A stretch of DNA of 64,000 nt from Portulaca oleracea (taxonomy: Eukaryota; Streptophyta; Magnoliopsida; Caryophyllales; Portulacaceae). The notes beneath the pieces are model-generated. The model did not search any database. It was not told the DNA's origin and saw nothing but the letters and a program-made list of their open reading frames with translations. The DNA lies in contig CM055887.1 of NCBI GenBank assembly GCA_029582165.1, positions 17,779,190-17,843,189 on the forward strand, written 5' to 3'. The translations under genes and the position numbers were made by a program. How positions within the stretch are numbered: position 1 is the first letter of the stretch; every line of letters starts with the position of its first letter. Shown here in pieces: positions 58,348 to 64,000 of the stretch.

Positions 58348-59217
58348 ATGCGGAAACCGATCAAGGTGGTGGAGCATTTTGCGGAAGATAATTGGGCGCT
58401 TGCACTTTTAGAAGAGTCGGGATTCGATCTCTTCTGGAAATGTGTCAAGGCCTGGGAACCTTGTACACCACGAGTGATGGGGCGTGCGCTTGCAGAGAGA
58501 TTCTGGGATTCCACCAACACCTTCCACCTCCCTGTAGGAGAGATGGCCATATCCCTTGTTGACTTTGTGATGATTACCGGGCTACGCTGGGGTGGTCAAG
58601 ATGTCGAATTCGACCCTGTTGTGCCGGATCAAGTGATGGAATTATTAGAACTCGTGCTCAACGGTCGGTTTGATCGAAAGATGAAATTTTCTTATGGCTC
58701 CTTCGAGGATGTCATCACTTCTGTCGACTTCAATCATATGGATGAGTTTCAGCGTCATTTCATTTTCCTGGCATATTTCATCTCTGCCACAATGTTTGCC
58801 AATCGAGGGGATGATGTTTACCTGACTTGGATGAAGAATCTCCTTGATTTATAACAAGTCATTCATCTGAATCGGGCAAAGGCCATATGCTAACTTTATT
58901 CGTTGGCTTCAGATTGGTGTCCGCCTGCGCCGATGTGGACCCATTCTTTGCCGAGAGTCCGCGGAGATGAGCGGTCCGAGCATGTGGAAGGTGCTCGAGG
59001 TAATCTTCGAGACGCTTCTCTTTACATGCATTTCTTTTTAGATCGTGAGTTTGGTATTGACATATTTGCGGTATGGGGTATGAGTACATTAAGGGATTCA
59101 CTATCCCTACCCGACACGCCAAGACAAAGGCCGCGAATGATGGCACAAAACTACCTTGAGCACAAGAAGAAACCATTTGGGAGCTTAGATGAGTCATACC
59201 AGATTGGATCACCTTGA
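58348..59217 (+). pseudogene. Plant mobile domain (PMD) gene, first part, antisense in the Ogre-like element
   Basis: From the ATG at 58348 the frame reads ALALLEESGFDLFWKCVKAW, PRVMGRALAERFWDSTNTFH and LPVGEMAISLVDFVMITGLR, the pattern of the plant mobile domain shared by MAIN/MAIL-type proteins and by transposons. The open frame stops at 58854. Sequence on to 59217 keeps scattered similarity (RDASLYMHFFLDREFGIDIF, AQNYLEHKKK), interrupted by stops. PMD proteins are linked to gene silencing and to mobile elements; the exact role in Tat elements is unknown. An upstream ATG at 58309 opens a different, short frame. Confidence 0.75.
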
Positions 59218-59269
59218 AGAGGTACATCTTTCACATAATCTCTCTTGCATTCCTTTGGTGCTTATGTTT

Positions 59270-61030
59270 CCTTTACATGTGCAGATGATGTCAATTGGAA
59301 TGCCAGGTTGGCTTTAGATTCCGCAAGACTTTATTCCTCACGAAATGCGGCGATAGGGATAGCGACTGCGCTTGGTGATGGAGAGTCCGTCCGGTTGGGT
59401 CTAGAGTCTTGGTGAGAGACTTACAAGGCAAACCCTGGGCCATGAAATGTGGATAATACCATCAGACCCCCCCGAGACCATGCATGATCCGCGAGCCTTG
59501 CACGCCGAGGCATTTGCAGCAGCTAAGGGGGTTCCCGTATACTAATCATGCATCGATGGCATCGCCTCACCACCGGGAGGAATGGGAACAATATCGGGAC
59601 CGCCTGGCCTTTAGAAAGGTGGGGAAGAAGACCTCCATTTACTCTTTTCATGTTCCTTCTATTATCGCCTAATATGACCAATTCTTTGCTTGTTGTAGTT
59701 GGGGCCCTATTGCGAAGATGACGAGAAGAGTCAGAGCAATTCTGGGGACACGGTTTGCGGCTACCCGAGGGCGACCAGTGAAGACATCAAACCGGAACTA
59801 GAGAAGATCCTGGGAAAGCCGGTAGGTGATTCCCTTTTTTCTTTGCTTACTTGTAACTTGCTCAAACTTTGACCAATTTCCTCATTCTGTGCAGTGGCGA
59901 TGGAAACAAGCAAAAGGCTTCCTCAAAAATTACTTCACACTCAAGTGGGCTCGTGAGAAAGACCTTGCGGGCTCTGTGGTTGGGGATGCAAACGTGGATG
60001 ATGATGCACAGTCTCGTCCTGTGGATCCTCCTCGCCATTCAGATGCGCACGTGCCTCGTGGCCGGTCGGAGCAGATGGACCTCCCTCGACATTCTTCCTT
60101 CATGGCCGACGCGAGACGGTCTTATGGGGGTGAAGCTGCTCTCCGAAGGCACGGGGAGAGGAATAGGCGGAGCATGGGCATGCCGGCTCACGATGACCGT
60201 GGGAAAGGTATTTTACTCGAAGATAGTCATTCAACCAGTTCTCACTACGGAGACACGGGTTTTGGCCACGACTTTCAGCGGTCTGTGGAGAACAGCATAT
60301 CCTCCATGTCTTTAGGTGAGCACGGGCATCAGGTGAGGTCTCATGATCATGGGAATTCTCGTCGTGGTACCCCCAGCTTTGTGGTGGAGACAGGTTCCGA
60401 GTCTAGCGCTGTTGGTGGAGTTGTGTGCGGCGAGCAAGAAGGTATTTCACTGCATTTAGGTACTCCTTCAGAATCTCATCATTCGGGGTCTAGGCGTCAA
60501 CCCTCCCATCCTTTGCCTCAGTACCCTTATGGAATGCCTGGGTATGTTCCTCGCCTCCCGCCTGCATCGTGGATTTAGGTTATGGCACTTCCTTTGCGGC
60601 GGTCGACCCTACCGTGGTGCTGCGTGATTCGTGCATCTGGGGGTATAACCGCGCCCTCGCAGATGACGCCTCATCGCTTCCGTCCCAACCCGTTGTACCG
60701 TTACCCTTCACAAGGAGGTTGGAGCCGCCTCGAACGCCCGGATGGGGAACACAAACTTAGGAATGGTCGGGATGGTCCCCGAGCCCGCCGTAAGAACTTC
60801 TGGCCCGCTCCACAGGTGGCTCGAGGTAATCAAGAGTGCAGGTGTTCCAACACTCTTGGCTTAATGCAGCGATCAAGTGTTGCATCTATCCGCTCGGTGG
60901 TGATACAGAGGTGGTAGATTCCTCCGACTATCAATGGGACTCTTACTTTGGGGCTGGTGGAAGCGGAGCCCATGGGGCTGATAGCGCTAGCGGCGGCGGC
61001 GATACGGATGTCTGGCCTGATGGGTATTGA
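59270..61030 (+). pseudogene. PMD gene, later exons, with intron and decayed frames
   Basis: Between 59270 and 59700 PMD-like pieces (NWNARLALDSARLYSSRNAA) appear with stops. An exon from about 59700 after TTGTAG encodes PYCEDDEKSQSNSGDTVCGY and ends at a GTAGGT donor near 59821. The intron ends at TGTGCAG near 59894, and the next exon reads WRWKQAKGFLKNYFTLKWAR, followed by a long polar tail rich in His, Ser, Arg and Asp up to 60578. A further frame ends at 61030 with GAGGSGAHGADSASGGG and DGY. Intact splice sites show it was a real gene; stops and frame changes show it is degraded. Confidence 0.65.
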
Positions 61031-62940
61031 GAAAGATGCACATGCAGGTCTTTACGCAACGAACCTATGTAATGCTATGCATGACTCTTTATTATGCACT
61101 TAGGACGATGCAATGCAATAATGAAATAACGCTTTTTTTATTTTTATTTTTTATATGCACTAGCGAATCATCGATGTGATGCTTATGCAATGATGATACG
61201 TAATGCACTTCTTTTATTTTCATGTACTCTTATGCACAAAGTAATAAAATGTGCAATGCGATATGCATCTACATGGTGGGATTACTCCCACTTCCCAAAC
61301 GAAAAAGACCAAAATAAAAATAAAAACGAATTAAATGCTACAAGTGCGCTCGAACTACGCTTTGGGCCGGCGAATAACCATCTCGTGGACCCGCATTATG
61401 ACCCAAGATGGAGGCGAAATGGTTTTGTGAGATAGCCCAATAACCGCCCAAACCCATCCGACGCTCAAGCCCAATGGGAGCTTCACCTATAGAACCGGGT
61501 CGAGAAGCGGGCAAAGGAGGCCCATAAACCCGTCTCAGGTTGCATAGTTGTTTTTTTACTTCTTTTTTGTAAACTCAATTCAACAAGCAAGCACAAAGAT
61601 TAACTGACAAAATCAAAACTCGATTCGAAAGAGATAGGAAGAAATTTTCAATCCCAAAGGAGAGAACAAGTACTTCAGAGGCATAAATCCGCCAATCTTA
61701 AGAATAATGCAAATGTGCGCGGTTAGTTATGGACGAGGTCGATTAAAAAGAGCAAACCTCTCATAGGAAAGAGCAAACACTCAAACCTCAATTTTGAAAA
61801 TGTATGTGTTTTTCATACTCAAACCAATAGAAACAAACTACCATGAGCTTGGTAAGAACCTCGCTCTCCACTATGGTATGCAATGCACAAGTGACAATCA
61901 AAAGACTTTTTCGGTTGCAGTGGGCTTAGGTTAGGGTAAGGAGCGGTAAAATTTGGGAATGAGGAGTTAAGAGCCATGCTTGGATTGATTTTCAACGAAT
62001 AAAACACTCTAAACTCTCCTTCTTGCTTAATGTATGCAAGACATTTCACCTTTCACCCTGAAACATCTCAACTGAATACAACCAAGTCAAAGTTTTCTGA
62101 ACTTTAAATTGAATCTCCCTAATCACCCTTTTATTTTTGAAACTCTTTTCCTTTTTTTTTACTTTTTTTTTCTTTTTTTATTTTTTGTGGGTGATTGGGG
62201 AGAAGAATATCTATGGAATCTTCGACTTTGATATAATATATGAACAACTTAACCAAATACCAATCGCTCAAGATATGGGACTTTCAGATTCTCCCAAACT
62301 TCCAAAAAAAAGGCAAACTCTCATCCAACCAAGCAAGGCAAAGGGATACTGGATATCAGAGGCCAAGGCTCGTATTGTCAGGGTTCAATCATGAAAAAAG
62401 GATAAACAAAGGCTAGGCGGGGCAAAAAGAACGGTAAATATAATGTAAGGAAGGCTATTTAGCTATGTAGCTTATCAAAATAAAATCGAATGCCTTAATC
62501 ACTTTGTCACAGCGTGCAATGCAAATGTGTAGTCTCAAGCAAGATGCAAAACAAGTTCTAGAGATGCAACTAATGGGTGAGTCACTCAAGGGATCATGGA
62601 ATTGATAAAAGTGATCAATTCAAAATTTAGGCAATGTGGACTCACGGGATGGGGCTCAATCAACTAAACTTAGCCCAAAAATTTGCGGCACGCACATTTA
62701 AACTTTCTAAGATAGTCAAAGCAGTCAGATACAACTTTCATAACTTGTCTCAAAATCAGAAGGTTTGAAGGAAAAGGTTTCAAAAACTTTTGAGATCTCG
62801 TCTAGATTTTTCTAAGTGAAGCAAGTTAAACTGAAAGTAAGAAAGGTTTACGGCCTCCGTTGGATGGAATTAGTCTCAACAGTTTTTTGAGGGGGGCTAG
62901 GCACGCTAGTGGCCCTCCTGTTGGAGCTAGATCCAGAATG
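61031..62940. other. Non-coding interior of the Ogre-like element where pol would be expected
   Basis: No polymerase, protease or integrase motifs are seen on either strand. Around 61370-61560 a segment with GGGCCGGCGAA, AACCGGGTCGAG and AACCCGTCTCAGG resembles the 3' region. From 61560 to 62860 the sequence is AT-rich with a T run at 62150-62180. A large deletion or replacement of pol is inferred. Confidence 0.5.
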
Positions 62941-63941
62941 TTATGTGCTCTTCTCGTTGTAAGCAGCTTCAATTTGCACACACAAATCCTTCAAAGTCTC
63001 AAAGTCTTTGATAGATTGAAAGCCAAAATGCCGGGTGATGCGAGGGTGGATGCTTTGCTTGAAAGTGCTCAATTGCATCCTAAAGGGGACTGCTTCGTCA
63101 ATCTTTAACAGCATTGAGTGCCATCGTTCATAATAAGAGAGGAATGACTCATCATCTCCTTGCTTCATGGAAGTGAGGTCATCTACAGTGACCTCCTTTT
63201 GTTGGAGACGACTAAAATGGCTGATGAAGGCCTTGAACAACTCGTCTCGGCTTTGATGTGAGGGGGTAGATTTTGGTACCACACCTTGGCCTTACCTTCT
63301 AGAGTGGAAGGGAAGACTGTGGTGTAAAGACTTTCATCTACTTTGTAAAGAGGGGCCAACCTCAGGAACTCCTCTAGATGATGAGATGGGTTCTCAAACG
63401 GCTTGAACCTGATGCCCGGTACTTCAACTTTGTCCCTTACCCTTGATACATGGTGTTTGGGGGTGGCCAAATCCATGCAAGCGCCCGTAAAGGTTGGATC
63501 AACTTTCATCATCCTTCTGGTGAGCATGTCAATCTTCTCTTCAAGCTTCTTGACATAGGGGTCCTCCGAGGTTTTGGAGTTATTCTTTACAAGTTTGGAC
63601 TTGACTTCACCAAATGACTTAGGTTTTGGGCCTCCATTTTTGGATTTGGGGTGACCCTCTCCAACCCCATCATCAGCCTCGGCCTCAGACTCGGAACCAT
63701 AATAGTTTTCCTCTTCCTCAAGTTCGATGCCCAGCTTTTTGTTGATCTGCTTAATGGCTTCCAGCACGCCATTCATGGTTTGTTGATTTTCACTGAATTT
63801 CTTTTCTAGCTTCTCATTGGTTCTGTCCTCCTGGTCTGCCATGCAAATGGCAATTGCTTCCTGTACCCCCTCGTACAGCCCATCAAGTTGCTTGTCACCA
63901 GAACTCTCCCCAAAAAGGTTGTTGGCGAGGGATCCTAACAT
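62941..63941 (-). pseudogene. Ty3/gypsy gag (Ogre/Tat-like), frameshifted
   Basis: On the minus strand the first frame (63941 to 63183) has an acidic, charged N-terminal part with GVLEAIKQINKKLGIELEEE and a basic KSFGEVKSKLVKNNSKTS, a coiled-coil-like VKKLEEKIDMLTRRM, then the gag domain FKPFENPSHHLEEFLRLAPL and LEGKAKVWYQNLPPH. A one-base shift near 63240-63270 is needed to continue in the second frame with DELFKAFISHFSRLQQKEVT, FLSYYERWHSMLLKIDE and IKDFETLKDLCVQIEAAYNE, ending at a stop near 62941. Gag forms the particle around the element RNA. No zinc knuckle or protease follows. Confidence 0.88.
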
Positions 63942-64000
63942 GGTGGATTCACTGGATTCACTGGATTGGGCAGATGGCCTGTAGTTGGGATTGCGAATAA

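Larger units (their letters stand above)
54858..64000 (-). mobile_element. Ogre/Tat-like gypsy element without visible pol, carrying an antisense PMD gene
   Basis: Reading on the minus strand from the right edge: gag at 63941-62941, then 1.9 kb of non-coding sequence, then a plus-strand (antisense) plant-mobile-domain gene, then a 3' region with tandem arrays, purine tract and 3' LTR. Extra antisense genes and tandem-repeat-rich 3' regions before the LTR are known features of the Tat/Ogre lineage. Protease, polymerase and integrase should follow gag but are not seen, so the copy is deleted and non-autonomous. Confidence 0.65.

Overview
The window looks like intergenic, transposon-rich DNA from a flowering plant, probably a eudicot. 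The evidence is AT-rich sequence with long (AT)n and (TAA)n tracts, plant-type introns, plant retrotransposon primer-binding sites (TGGTATCAGAGC and variants), plant LINE ORF1 proteins (DUF4283 plus zinc knuckle), FAR1-type Mutator transposase and plant-mobile-domain proteins. I see no intact ordinary host gene. The only host-derived coding sequence is a fragment of a ubiquitin-specific protease (UBP26-like, DUSP region) carried inside a DNA transposon. I cannot name the species.

Layout. 1-772: broken LINE ORF1 on the minus strand. 982-1918: two long-armed foldback elements. 2290-2660: degenerate TTTATGAGCAT-like repeat. 4536-5718: 5' LTR, primer site and gag stub of a Ty3/gypsy element. About 6600-8020: a probable LTR remnant. 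8438-8927: minus-strand LINE tail. 11285-25358: a nested structure. A small hAT element (8-bp target duplication, with a related empty site at 28253-28440) holds a CACTA element (11773-24829) carrying UBP26-like exons. The CACTA holds a Ty1/copia element (13705-18878) and, inside its right terminal repeat, a nearly full-length LINE (19717-24806). 25599-31545: several MITEs, including a 460-bp hAT MITE with a perfect 8-bp duplication. 31579-38856: a young gag-only gypsy-type element with 2.3-kb LTRs and ATCCC duplications.

39403-53223 is a 13.8-kb Mutator-like element with well-preserved terminal inverted repeats. It carries a spliced FAR1/MULE/SWIM transposase gene on the plus strand and, convergent to it, a many-exon minus-strand gene whose product has a DUF1985/plant-mobile-like N-terminal region and a C-terminal Ulp1 (C48) protease-like domain. 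In that domain His is kept but the catalytic Asp and Cys read as Asn and Ser. Its introns and flanks hold 335-bp and 359-bp tandem repeats. 53231-54818 holds foldback elements, including a GC-rich multi-hairpin inside TAA repeats. From about 54858 to beyond the right edge lies a minus-oriented Ogre/Tat-like gypsy element: 3' LTR, 3' region with 78-bp and 54-bp tandem arrays, a spliced antisense plant-mobile-domain gene (plus strand, about 58.3-61.0 kb), and gag at 62941-63941, with no pol visible between.

Nearly every mobile-element gene here is broken by stops, frameshifts or substitutions at catalytic residues. The elements make sense as layers of insertion rather than as a working pathway. 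The most unusual pieces are the Mutator element with the triad-altered Ulp1 gene, the four-element nest with its empty-site paralogue, and the pol-less Ogre-like element with an antisense PMD gene.
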